Assembly (NCBI RefSeq): GCF_954871325.1 | Contig: NC_088775.1 | Location: forward strand, 88,761,561-88,825,560 | Length of the DNA stretch: 64,000 nt | Source: Gordionus sp. m RMFG-2023 | Lineage: Eukaryota > Nematomorpha > Gordioida > Chordodea > Parachordodidae | Direction: 5' to 3' | Shown here: piece after piece, positions 48,241 through 60,405 of the stretch | How the letters are laid out: the number at the start of each line of letters is the position of its first letter | How positions within the stretch are numbered: position 1 is the stretch's first letter | Program-made: the position numbers and the translations under genes | Notes under the pieces: generated by a model | Databases searched by the model: none | What the model saw: the letters and a program-made list of their open reading frames with translations, nothing else | What the model was told of the DNA's origin: nothing

Positions 48241-48391
48241 TTAAAATTTATTGCACATATAAAAAGAAAACATAAAAAAAACTAAAAAAACAAAATTTAA
48301 AATTTTATTGCACATATAAAAAGAAAACATAAAAAAAACTAAAAAAAACAAAATTTAAAATTTTATTGCACATATAAAAAGAAAACATGAA
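48241..48391. repeat. Three tandem copies of a 58-59 bp unit
   Basis: TTGCACATATAAAAAGAAAA starts at 48251, 48309 and 48368, with nearly identical intervening A-rich sequence. The array lies just past the 3' end of the TMEM65-like gene. Confidence 0.9.
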
Positions 48392-48512
48392 AATAAAGCT
48401 TAAAAAACAGTCAACATTTATAAATAAAATCTGACATATTTGAAATATAAATAAGATATAATTATATGTGTTAGCAAAATGCCTGAGAATGAGTTATTTT
48501 ATAAAGATTATT

Positions 48513-49740
48513 CTAAGTATAGGATTTGTCTTTTAAATCATTTGTAGTACTGATTGTAATTTCTTTCTTTTTGTCAGGGTAAAATAGTAATGGAAACATC
48601 CCTATAAAGCAACCAAATGCAATGCCCAAAGTTCTTCCCTTTAGTTATAAATAAAATGCATCACAAAATTTGTCATTATTACTTATGATTTAATTATAAA
48701 ATGATAATATATCAAATAAAGTAAAATATTATTATCTAAATTTAGAAATATTACTAGGTTCTTGAATAACTTTGCACTTTTCATATTTTGCTGTTTAAAA
48801 TTTAAATCTGGGGTTGGTACACCAAATGAACCAGCTAAAATTTCGATATAATGAGCCAATCTATAAGAAAAAATTCAAAATAAATTTGATGTAATTTTTG
48901 TTAATTTTATACCCAATTCCTACTATATCTGATATAATATTTCCCAAGGCAGCAGCTAGTCAAATAAATTAATATAGGAAAAAACTATGTTATTAACATG
49001 CGGAAAATATTTTTTTTCCTTATTTAAATCGGATATTTGCAGGCCCTTAATTAAGTCTGGAGAGGGGGGGGGGGTGGGGATAGAAATAGAAATTAGAGCC
49101 ATGCTTAAAAATAAATTAAAAAAAATAGTCTAGGCAAAAAATATTTTCTTAACCCTATATCAGGCTTGGAAAAATATTTTTGAAATACAGGCTTGGCCTA
49201 AAAATTCAACCACTCAAGGGATTTGATATTAACATAAATATTGAATATACCTGCCATGGTGGATATCCCTAGCATAGCTCCCAACTTCATGTCTATATAT
49301 TCACCCTACAAAATAATTACTTTTTTAATACATAGTTTATAACTTACAGCAGTTATTAATATAAGATTATCAATAATGCCAAATCCAACAAAAGGAAGAG
49401 CATTGTATATGAAAACTAGAAATGTCAAATATATATTTATATATAGTCATAACTAACCAATTCTAAGTTGGTTATAAGTCGGTGGGGAACATTCCTCATT
49501 TTCTTTTATTTTTACATTTACAACATTAAATTATATATTTTACATCATACTTGTTTGTTCTATAAGATCAAAATATTCTTTAATGTAATTTCTTTCATCA
49601 TGGTTCAATTGATTCATAAAATGATTTGCATCATCAACATTTAGAATTTTAGAAATATAATGTCTATTTCTGTAATGCTGTTGATGCTTGTTTATACCAT
49701 TACATAATTTTAAAAATTTGTACACTCTTATACTAGTCAT
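48513..49740 (-). CDS. TMEM65: TMEM65-like mitochondrial membrane protein, 6 exons
   Basis: Exons (transcript order): 49551-49740, 49348-49415, 49251-49305, 48913-48955, 48755-48860, 48513-48638. All junctions are GT-AG in phase: 588 coding bases, 195 residues. The N-terminus (DDANHFMNQLNHDERNYIKE) matches the acidic helical region before the membrane part. Then come LPFVGFGIIDN, LGAMLGISTMA, AALGNIISDIVGIG, LAHYIEILAGSFGVPTPDL and GRTLGIAFGCFIGMFPLLFY, the ordered signature of TMEM65, with three to four hydrophobic segments. The human family member is an inner-mitochondrial-membrane protein linked to sodium/calcium exchange and connexin-43 function. That role is known for vertebrates and only inferred here. 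It is somewhat shorter than vertebrate TMEM65, mainly at the N-terminus. Several exons are below 70 bp, so ordinary ORF calling misses the gene. Confidence 0.9.
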
Positions 49741-50359
49741 TTTTATAAAAATGATGGATGAGAATGAGATTCAGTTGAATAAATCTAATCATTAGAGTAA
49801 ATCAAAGATATAATATGTCATTGGAGTAAATGTATTCAGATACATTCACAGTGATATTGTGCTAATTGAGGCGTTGCAGCTGATAGCCGACGTGATACAT
49901 AATTTGACTATTTTCATTTTATTAACTAAAACAAGCATTTAAAACTAAAGAAAGAAATTTTAAAATTAAAATAATCCTTTTTCCCAATTAAGTCAAATAG
50001 TTATAAAGGGATGACATCCATTCTAATATAATAACTAATAAAGATATGTCAAAAGAAATGTTACTATAATATATAAAAAAATGTAGCTAATTTAAAAATA
50101 AAAACGCGGTACATAAAGCTATATTCGAATGAAAAGTCAAGAATTAAATCGATGAGTGAGGTTTCTTCAAGAGAGTAAACTTGAAAATTAAAAATTAAAA
50201 TAAAAGAAGTGACTGGAGTGGTAAAAATACTATCTGCTAAATCATCGTAGATGTTAAATTACTTTGTGACTGTATTTTAATAAAGACAAGATATAAAATA
50301 AATATGACGTATAAATATAAAAACTTAAAGTAAAGTAAATTAAAATAAAATTAATCAAA
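49741..50359. other. TMEM65 upstream region
   Basis: Divergent spacer between the TMEM65-like gene and the LTR-element region. The TMEM65 promoter should lie here. No motif could be called with confidence. Confidence 0.35.
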
Positions 50360-50452
50360 ATGGACTATCCAAAATATGATAATGATGTAAATAAATATAT
50401 AAATGAATTGGAGAATTTTTTTTTAAAATATAAGATTGTAAATAGTGCTAAG

Positions 50453-50600
50453 TGTTATAAATGAGATTTATATTATATATTATCAATGTTATAAATGTCA
50501 TATATATATATTATCAATGATATAAATGTCATAGATACAAATCAATCATATTAATATATTTCATGAAGTGATTGCCAGTCAAATAAACTTAATTAGTATA
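50453..50600 (+). repeat. 5' LTR of the young Gypsy element
   Basis: 148 bp, TGTTATAAATGAG to TTAGTATA, identical by eye to the copy at 54714-54861. Preceded by CTAAG. Confidence 0.93.
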
Positions 50601-53600
50601 TTGGCGACGTTGTCGATGATTTATTATGAATAAAGAAGACAAAAATAAAGTAATTATGAATAAAGAAGAAAAAAATGATAACATTATGATCAAATTCGAT
50701 AATTTCGATAATCAAAACAACTTTGCTGATTACATTGAATATATTGATGATATGTTGGAGATAAGAGGTATATTAATAAATAATGAAACCAAAAAAAAAA
50801 TATTATTTGCGTATATGGGTATTAGTAATTTAGCTGAGATGAGGTCCTTTGTTTATCCAAAAATATTGAAAGATCTTAATTATGAAGAGATTATTGAAGT
50901 TGGTAAGAAAGTTTTTAAGCCTATTTCAACATTATTTAGCTCGAGAATTAAATTTATTCGGATAGAAAGAGGGGTTGGTGAATCAGTTGCGGAGTTTGCA
51001 GCTCGACTTAAAAAATTGGCTCAAGAATGTAAATTTGAATCTGACCTAGATGGGAGATTGAGGGATCAGATGGTGGCTGGAATCAAAATGAGTGCATTGG
51101 AGAAAGATATTCGCACTAGATTTCCAGATGGAATAAATGACTTAGGAGAAATGGTGAGTTTTCAACAGGTTTTAAATATGGCTTTGGCAATGGAAAGGGC
51201 TGAGAATGAAGTGATAAATATGATGGTAAAAAAAGTCAATAAACCTAAGGAGCAGATAGAGAATAATCAAGAAATTTTTCAAATTAAAAGTACTCATATA
51301 ATAATAATAACAAAAAAAGGGTAATTTTAGTTATTACAATAATAATAATTTTAAGTTTAGAGATAACAATAAATTTAACAATAATGATATGTATAAGTTT
51401 AATAAATGCTCAAAATGTGGAAGAACTCATCCCCCTTTTCAATGTTTTGCATCAAGGGTGAAATGTTATAATTGCCAAAAGGTAGGGCATTATGCTGAAT
51501 ATTGTAAGGGACAGAAGTTACATGCTATGCATATAGATGACAATGATTCATCAGATTCAATTAATAATATATCCCAAATTGGTAGAAATAGTGCGAAGAT
51601 ATCTGTTAGGATAAATGGAGTACTTATAGAATTTGACTGATGATACGGGGGCACTGGTATCGGTGATTGGGAAACAATATTGGGATGAAATTGGCTGACC
51701 CAAACTTGGACCAACCAAACCTTTATCAGTATATGGTAACCAACCGCTAGATGTGCTGGGTGAAACTATGGTGAGGGTTCGTCTTGGAAAGATAAGCAGA
51801 TCACTACCGATTGTGGTGACCGGTTCAAATGACATTCCATTATTTGGACTACCATGTATACTGGCATTTAATATGTTTATTCCACGACAAGTGACTATAC
51901 GTAGTATCACAAATAAAGAGGTTATGACAACCAATAAACAAATTGCTGGCATGACAACAGAATTTATTAGTGTTTTTGATGACAAGCCTGGACGGGTGAA
52001 TGATATAGAAGTTAGCATACATTTGAATGAGGCAGCAAGGCCGAAATCATGGCCAGCTCGTAGAGTACCTTTTCCATTACGAAAACCAATTGAAATGGAA
52101 CTCGATAGATTGGTTAAATCAGGAATATTGAAGGCGATTGATCCAACACAAAAACGATTGACATGGGCCACTCCAACGGTAAACGTACGAAAAACAAATG
52201 GAGAAATCAGGATTTGTGCGGATTTTAAGGTGACATTAAACCCATATAGTACGATTATCATATTATACCAACGGTGGATGATCTTTTAACCAAATTAAAA
52301 GATGGATTGAAATTTACGGTAATAGATTTGAAAGATGCATATTTACAATTACCAATAAAAGAAAGTTCAAAAAAATACTTAACCATATCGACCCACATTG
52401 GTTATTTCCAATATCAATGTATGCCTTTCGGTCTTTCTAGTGCGCCGACCATATTTCAAAGATATATGGACAATTTATTACAAGACTGCCAAATGACTGG
52501 AGTATATCTTGACGATATTATCATAACGGGGAAAAATGATGTAGAACATTTGAATAACGTAAAAAAAGTACTAATGAAACTAAAACAGGTGGGTATGAAG
52601 GCAAAATGGGCCAAAATACGTTTTTTAAATGAATCAGTTTCTTTTTTGGGTTTCGTAATAGACAAATATGGAATACATCCAGCGAAAGAAAAAATAGATG
52701 CTATTCGAAGGATACCAACTCCTAATAATATACACCAATTACGATCTTTTTTAGGACTTGTGAATTATCACGAGAGATTTTTGCCACATCTACATGAAAT
52801 TGCCGCTCCTCTGCATAAATTAACAAGCATTAAATCTTGCTGGGGTTGGTCGGACAAGGAACAAGAGGTATTTGATAAAATAAAACAGCTTTTGTCAACA
52901 AATAAAACGCTAATTCCATATTCGCCAAACTTGCCAATTATATTGGAATGTGACGCTTCCAACACTGGTTTTGGAGCTGTGTTATGTCATTTAGTGAAAA
53001 AAGATATTAGCAGACCAATCGAATTTGCCTCGAGAACACTTCTAGAGTCAGAGAAAAATTATGCACCAATAGAAAAAGAGGCACGAGCACTTTTGTTTGG
53101 TATGGAAAAATTTCATACATTCATTTTTGGTCGAAAATTTTTATTACGAACAGATCACAAACCTTTGGAAAAATTATTTGGTGATAAACGGGAACTACCA
53201 AAAATATCCAATAGTCGATTAACGCGCTGGGCTTGGAAAATGTCCGCATATGATTTTGATATTGAATATGTTCCTGGAAAAGATAATAAAGTAGCTGATA
53301 CATTATCTAGACTGCCAATAGATGACATAAAATCAAATAATGATCAAAAAAACGCGTTAAAAATTAGAACTATAAATTTGCACGATATAAATATTAGTCA
53401 AGTTGAACTCCAAAAGGAAACAAGGAATGATAGCTTGTTTAAAAAAGTAGTTAAAAACATTGAGCATGGATGGGTGGATTTTTATGCGAAAAAAAATACA
53501 GAGTTAGTTTATTTTTATAATCGTAGAGAGGAATTGTCAGTAGATCATGATGTTATTGAATGGAATGGGAGGTTGGTAATTCCAACCATTTTGAGGAAAT

Positions 53601-54713
53601 CAATTTTAACGATTATACACAGAGGGCATCCAGGAATAAATGCTATGAAATCAATTTTTAGAATGTATTGCTGGTGGCCGAATTGCGATAAAGATATTGA
53701 ACAATATGTTCGTCAATGTATGCCTTGTCAAAGTAATCGATCGAATATTATGGAGGTTCCTTTATATTCGTGGAACATATCTAATATACCATGGGAACGA
53801 ATTCATTTGGATTTCGCGGGGCCTATTGATTAGTATTCATGGTTAGTTGGAGTTGATGCACATACTAAATGGGCTGAGGTTGAGTTAATGAGAGAGACCA
53901 CGTCCACGACAATGATCAGGGTTTTAAGGAAATGGTTCGCACGGTTTGGAACACCTAGACAAATCGTATCAGATAATGGACCTCAATTTATTTCTGGAAA
54001 ATTTCGAAAATTTTGTTTCGAGAAAAATATTAAATTGATACATACAACACCGTACCATCCAAAAACGAACGGTTTAGCGGAAAGAACGATACGAACCCTC
54101 AAGAGTCGATATTTTGCAACTAGGAAAGACATCAGGGAGCCCGAGGAAGCCATGGGAGAAGTTTTGCTAGCATATAGAATGGGTGAGCATCAATCAACTG
54201 GACGTTCACCGGCTAAGTTATTATTGGGGCGAAATTTAAAAACGGGATTGAATTGGTTACGTCCTAATGTTAGTTATGAAATGGAACGATCGAATATAAG
54301 ACAAAAAGTAGCGCATGATGAACATAGTCATATGAGAGAATTTGAGATTGCACAACCGGTATGGGTGCATAATGAAATAAATTCAGGTTGGAGAGAAGGA
54401 ATTATAAAATCCAGAACTGGCAGATATTCTTATTTGGTAGAAAGCAAGGATAGAATGGTACGAAAGCATGCGGATCAACTTCGAAAAAGGGAGGTAGCTA
54501 AAGAAATGGAGAAGTCTGGGCCAGGGAAAGATAATGGAGAAAATATGGAGTCAGAGAGAGAAGAGGAAAATATAAAAAATAAAGAGTCGGATATAGTTGA
54601 GATTTTAGAAAATGTGGAAGATAACGTAAAACTAGAAACGCGGAAATCACAAAGAGCCAGGAAACCTACAAATCGGCTTATTGAGGAATTGTAAGATCAT
54701 ATGTGTGGGGATA

Positions 54714-54861
54714 TGTTATAAATGAGATTTATATTATATATTATCAATGTTATAAATGTCATATATATATATTATCAATGATATAAATGTCATAGATACA
54801 AATCAATCATATTAATATATTTCATGAAGTGATTGCCAGTCAAATAAACTTAATTAGTATA
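54714..54861 (+). repeat. 3' LTR of the young Gypsy element
   Basis: 148 bp identical to the 5' LTR and followed by CTAAG, the second copy of the target duplication. Confidence 0.93.
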
Positions 54862-55730
54862 CTAAGGTATTGCTTCAAAATCTTCCAGAAGGTCTATATT
54901 TGGAGATGGACGTATTAATGGAAGCAATAAGGTTACCAACAGGGAGAGATGCAACTTTTGAGAAAACTGTGACAATATTAAAATATTTATCTGGCTATAA
55001 GGCAGAAAATGAGATAAAAGAAACACCTAAATTACATCATAATTATTTAAATGATAAAGTGCAAACCAAAAGTTATAGGAATAATTATAATAATCATTAT
55101 GAGTGTAAAAATTGTTACGAAAGACATTACAATAAGAAGGAATATAATAATTATGCGAGATTTAACAATAGAAATAAATCATAATATCAATTACAATAAG
55201 TATCGATATAATAATGATAATAATTATAAATACAATAGTATAAAAAATAATGAAGTAAAAGTAAAAAAACCAATCAATGTAAAAATAGAAGTAAAAAAAC
55301 CAATAGTGAAGGATAAGCCAATTGATGTAGAAATAGTATATAGTTCTTTATTTCGTAGTGATATTAATAGTAAGTCGTATGAAGAGTGGAAAACGACTAA
55401 TGAGTTTAACAAGAGACAATTTTATAGAATTAACGCAGAAAAAGTAGACATTTATAAAACAAAAATTGTAGAAAAGTTGGAAATTAATACTAAAAATTTT
55501 GAAATTACGTCGGTAATAATATTAAAAAATGATATAGTAGAAACGTTTATATATAGTTATATTAATCACATAGTAAAATTTGAAGAAATAATAATAAAAG
55601 AGAAAAAATGTAATAATATAAATAATTTAATTAATATTGATAAAGATTCTAGGAAATGCAAAAATTTAAAAAAAGTGAAAAATATTACGTGTAAAAGTAG
55701 GAATAATGTTAAAAGAAATAGGAGTAGTGT

Positions 55731-55813
55731 TAGGAGAAAGGATGACAAAATTAAAATTGAACATATAAAAGAATTCTTAATGAAGGAGAGAATAAAATTG
55801 TTGAGAATAAAAT
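55731..55813 (+). repeat. Internal segment repeated beyond the older element's LTR
   Basis: This 83-bp stretch (TAGGAGAAAGGATGACAAAA start) recurs at 56972-57057 with only three extra A residues. The second copy lies just past the presumed 3' LTR at 56622-56910. Confidence 0.9.
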
Positions 55814-56323
55814 TTATTTTTAAAAGTTTGAAATTTGATTTTAAGAAAATTTTTATAAAAAAATTTTTTAAACTAAAGAATAAAGGTTAAATTCAAATTA
55901 AAATAAAAAGAATAAAAAAAGTACGTAATATAAAATTTTAATTACTTCATGGATCAAAATTTATTGTAAATTAATACTATAATATAAAAAATTTAAACAA
56001 TACTAAAACGCGATTCTATTATCAACATTTTACGATAATTCTTATATTCGATTGGATTCTTATTATTCCTAATTATTCTTGATTGACTAATAATAATGAT
56101 AATAATAACGATGGAGGGCAAACGAGCAAACAACAAAGAGACGAAACGATCATAACAAACCAACGTAATGAAAACAAGCCAACGATAAAACGTGACAAAA
56201 GCAAGACAACGATAAAAGATGAAATCAACAATTACTTATGCAACAATAAAAAAATAGCGAAAATGACAAACTAATCGTACAACGGACGAACGAGTTTTAG
56301 AGGGGGAAGAAGTCAAATAAAAT

Positions 56324-56411
56324 CGAAATCAAAATCAAGTTCGAAATCAAAATCAAGTTCGAAATCAAAATCAAGTTCAAGATTAAAGTCAAGTTCGAGG
56401 TCAAGTTCAAA
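56324..56411 (+). repeat. 18-bp tandem repeat, about 4-5 units
   Basis: TCGAAATCAAAATCAAGT units, the last ones diverged. They lie shortly before the purine tract of the older LTR element. The repeat is open in several frames, so open frames on either strand here are not evidence of a gene. Confidence 0.85.
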
Positions 56412-56621
56412 ATAAAAGGAACAAAATCGGAAATATTATCTGAGACCGAAAAAGATTTATCAAATATATATATAAATAAAATGAAATTTTTTTTTAAGTT
56501 AAATCTGGGTAATGAACACTGAAAGATACATGGACGTAAACGGATAAAAATCTTAGTGACAACTTCAACATACGATATGATCGATAGATACAATGAAAGG
56601 GGAAACTAAAAGAGAGGGAAA

Positions 56622-56910
56622 TGTTGTATTAGAAAAATTATCTAAATTTAAATTAACTTTGAAATTGTAACTATTAAAATTGTATAAATTATCACTGTGG
56701 GATATTAAAGATAAAAGGTTATAAAATTTGAACATTAACTTTAAAGTATATTGTGATTATGACTTTAGGTTGTTAAAGTTTAATTTGTTTTTATAGATTT
56801 ATATAGTCGTGTTTTTTGTTAATTATTTGAGTTAGTTGTAATATTATGTAATAAAATAAATATTGAATAAAATACGTTACTCGTTTTCAAGTTGTAAATT
56901 TATCGAAACA
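56622..56910 (+). repeat. Presumed 3' LTR of the older element
   Basis: Starts TGTTGTATTAG right after a purine-rich tract and ends TTATCGAAACA, giving TG...CA termini over 289 bp. An AATAAA-type signal lies at about 56852-56875. No second copy was seen in the window, so the call rests on the purine tract and termini only. Confidence 0.45.
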
Positions 56911-57390
56911 AATGTCTTAAAATATATAAAAAATTCTCTTAAATAATAATTGCCTTCCGTATAATTTATTATAGGAGAAAGGATGACAAAATTAAAATTG
57001 AACATATAAAAAAAGAATTCTTAATGAAGGAGAGAATAAAATTGTTGAGAATAAAATATTTTTTTGGGATATTAGATGTAATCCATAAAGTATTTTAGAA
57101 GATTAGTTTATATAAAAAATCGTTTATTTAAATAAATTATTTAATTTTATACAATATATATTTTAAAATTATACTTCTTCTTTTAAACTAAAAAAAATCT
57201 GCTTTATATAACATATATAAAAATTTATATAAAAAAAATCAATCTATCAATATATAAAAAAAAATCAATTTATATTAACATAAAAAAAAACAATTTAAAG
57301 GTTAGTATTAATCGGTCATATTAACAACTACTGATTAGAATACATCCCCAATCTACGTGATAATGTTTGATTAAATTCTATTATATCGCT

Positions 57391-60202
57391 ACCTGAGAAT
57401 TATATTCCATCTCCACTTTTATTAATTTTACAGGAGAGCAATTTTAAAAATAAAGTTTCAATTGTTTCCAATAGGGTATTTAACTAAATTATTGAGTATA
57501 AATTAACTTATTTTGAATTTTTCTGTTGTAAATATAATAGAATATTTATAAAAAATATTCATGTAAAAAAAGTCATTTATGACAAAAAGTGGATATATAA
57601 TCATTTAATTCTCGCGACGATATTCTAAAAATTCGATGTACTTTCTTAAGTCAACATTACAATACTGAATTGAAGATTGTTTTTGGCTCAGTTCATTCAA
57701 AAAAAAATAAGACCCTCAGATTCTTTTCAATTTAAAATATAGATCTAAAGTTGATTAACGCAACGGACTTATTCATCAGGAATTTTTTAATAGATAAAAA
57801 TATTGTTGTAAATGGACTGGTTGAAATGAACTTAGTCAAAAACTGGAGTCAGGTCTCAAAACTAACTTGAGTTATGAACTATCTTGTAAACACAAGTTCA
57901 TAACTCGAGTCGGAACTTTAGTCGGAGGACGAGTATTTTAAATTAATATTGCGTTTATACTATAAACTTGAGTTGTGAATACGAGTTATAAACTTGAGTA
58001 GTGACTTGAATCGATTAGAAGACGAGCATTTCAGATTAGTATTAACAATATTTATTCTGTTCTTTTTCAATATTGCATATTTTTATTTTTAGACTACCAC
58101 ACGAGTCGTGAACACAAATTCTTATTTACATTTTTTTTGATTGAATACAATTTTCCCTAATAATAAAATATTATACGGGTATATTATATTTTAAATTTTA
58201 TATAGGTGGGCGTGTGTTAATTATTTTTTTTAAACCAATGGGAGGAGGAATAAATAATTTTTGTAAAAACTTTGAGCGGACGGGTAGTTTTTTTTAAATC
58301 TAACCTCTAGGGTATACTCTAATAAAGCATCCACTCCTCACGGCCGTTATAGCCCCAATAGTGGTACACGAGACAGTATTTTATAAAAACCGTCATTGCT
58401 TCAATATTTTTTAGTTCTATCTTAAATTTTGACGTCAATTATAGAAGTTTTCTTATTTAGCTCATAACTTTATACTAAACGGATAGCACTATATCAAAAT
58501 GTATAGTGTGCATATGCGCCATTGTATATTTAAATACTTAAGTAATTCAATTGTATATTTAAACTTAAATAATTCAATTGTATATTTAAAGTTAAATAAT
58601 TCAATTCTATATTTAAAGTTAAATAATTCAATTCTATATTTAAAGTTAAGTGAAATTTATTTGTATATCTCAAGGCAATTAAATATATATATATTGAGAT
58701 ATATTTTCATTCAGATATCACTTGTTTTTCTTTTATGATATATACTTGTTTTGTTTTCTTTTTTTGATACATAAAAAATATATTGTAAATTACTTGAATA
58801 AAAATCGTTCCAAATTTAATCTTCAAGACTATAATTTCATATTGTGAATTCCTCCGTAACATATTCAATACAATCTCATTTTATTCTATTCCATTTTTTA
58901 TATTATTCATTATATAGTAATAATTATGCATTAAATATTGTATTGGCTTAAGCTTTATAAGTACTATAACTTTGGATTTGGAAAGTGTTATATTTGTTTA
59001 AGTGAAAGAAAAACAAATACATATATATATAAATTGAAATAATATAAATATATATATGAACCTGTTTTTGTTAATTTATTTACTTTATGTAAAAAGAAAT
59101 GAATACAGTGGTAACAAAGTAAAAGGTTCGAATATTTTTACATATCACCATTCATTATAAAATTCACGGATATATAGTCGAAGGAATTTGTAATCACAAT
59201 AATAGTTATGTCATTAATAAAAGTCGCATTTTCTTTATTTTTTCAGCAAGATTTATAAAATTCAAGCGTTGTTATTTAAGTTAGGGATTAGCTAAATACA
59301 ACTATAATGCTTGATATAAGGATTAAACGTAAACAACGATTAAAAATAAAGGGGGATCAGGGGGCCCCATTGGCTAAATCAGGCATCGGGAAGTTGACAA
59401 TGATAGAGTAAACACTACATTTCTATATAAAAAACTATGGGTATGATTTAACGTGTAAATTCTCAAATTATGACGATATTCTGCATTACAACCCCAAACT
59501 TAAATATCTAATTTATAAGATAAATATTCGAATTAATATATTTATAATAATTTCTATAACCTAATAATATATTTATTATACATTTTTGTAGTATATTGTT
59601 TTTAGAATTCAAATATACATAATATATTAAATAAAAACATGATTAAAAAAATATTTTTTAATTCATTTTTGTAGTATAATAAGGACATATTATATATCAT
59701 TAATATAATAGGAATTAAAATTTTAAATATATATATTATAAAAATACATTTCAAAAAGAGAGAATGATATGGACGGTGTAACTATTCTATATGAGCTCTT
59801 AGAGTATAATTTAAAAAAAAAAATTGCATTTATACTGATATAATGATCTATAATGCATATAATTTAAAAGTGATTTAAAATTGGTAAATGTGAATCTTTC
59901 ATGATTAAGTTGCACAATAAATATTAATATTTTAATAATGGCGATGATACTATTGAATCAAATCCTTATCATTAATTATATCTGAATATTATCTATCCAT
60001 ATTTTGTCAAAAGTAACTTTACATAAATCAATTTTTTATAATTATAACTATTCTATTTCCACAAAAAAAAATAGTAATATTAAGTTAAATTATAGCTAAT
60101 ATAAGGTTATATATTCTATTGAAAACAATAGAAACTTAATTTTTAAAATTGATCTCCCGTAAAATTACAAAAAGTGGAGATGGAATACTCTAATTCTCAG
60201 GG
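57391..60202. repeat. Inverted repeat pair about 2.7 kb apart
   Basis: 57391-57458 and the reverse complement of 60132-60202 match closely, sharing CCTGAGAATTA, TATTCCATCTCCACTTTT and CAATTTTAAAAAT. They could be the ends of one element of about 2.8 kb or two separate copies of a small repeat. No transposase is visible between them. Confidence 0.5.
58543..58650. repeat. 27-bp tandem repeat, four units
   Basis: Four units of a TAATTCAATTSTATATTTAA core followed by ASTTAAA, nearly identical. An open frame runs through it because the unit length is a multiple of three. I do not take that as a gene. Confidence 0.9.
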
Positions 60203-60405
60203 GGACGATATGGATAAGATATTAGATATGATTGCACGCTTTTAACGAGATGAATATTTAATAGTATCGGAAATAATTGACTTAGATTTTCTTTTTGACA
60301 TGATTTTTTTATATTTGGGTATAAAAAAAAATTCTTATAAATAAGTTAAGAAATTTATTTATTTCTGAAATGCTTTTCGAAAGGGTAAAAAAAAATTAAC
60401 AGATT

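Larger units (their letters stand above)
50453..54861 (+). mobile_element. Young Ty3/Gypsy LTR retrotransposon
   Basis: A 4409-bp element with two 148-bp LTRs (50453-50600 and 54714-54861) that appear identical, flanked by the 5-bp duplication CTAAG. Behind the 5' LTR is a TGGCGACG-type primer-binding site; before the 3' LTR is a purine-rich GTGTGGGGATA tract. Parts in order: gag with a CCHC zinc knuckle (50.6-51.6 kb), then pol with protease, reverse transcriptase (YLDD), RNase H, and integrase with an HHCC finger and DDE core (51.65-54.7 kb). The integrase-last order is that of Gypsy. No envelope gene was seen. Identical LTRs mean a recent insertion. The internal frame looks nearly full length but is interrupted about four or five times, some of which could be frameshifting the family uses. 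Confidence 0.93.
50360..57057 (+). mobile_element. Remains of an older LTR element, interrupted by a younger Gypsy element
   Basis: Coding-like flanks on both sides of the younger Gypsy insertion read as gag-type sequence: a short stretch from 50360, then one from about 54870 with PTGRDATFEKTVTI and a Cys/His-rich knuckle-like patch, then very Lys/Asn/Ile-rich sequence to about 55890. A purine-rich tract (about 56591-56621) stands directly before a TG...CA segment at 56622-56910 that looks like its 3' LTR. No matching 5' LTR was seen. The element is broken, incomplete and clearly older than its guest. The family is probably Ty3/Gypsy-like but reverse transcriptase is missing. Confidence 0.5.
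57058..60405. other. AT-rich spacer, no gene seen
   Basis: It contains an inverted repeat pair (57391-57458 and 60132-60202), a 27-bp tandem array (58543-58650), and a stretch at 57840-58110 with several GAGTTATGAAC / GAGTCGTGAAC-like motifs in both orientations, probably a decayed transposon. Nothing exon-like was found. Confidence 0.45.

Noticed and set aside
56297-56593. Minus-strand frame with regular Leu/Ile/Asn repeats
   Set aside because: It is read through the 18-bp tandem repeat; no independent evidence for a protein.
58499-58738. 79-residue frame with SIVYLNLNN repeats
   Set aside because: It results from the 27-bp tandem repeat, whose length is a multiple of three. No start context, introns or family support.
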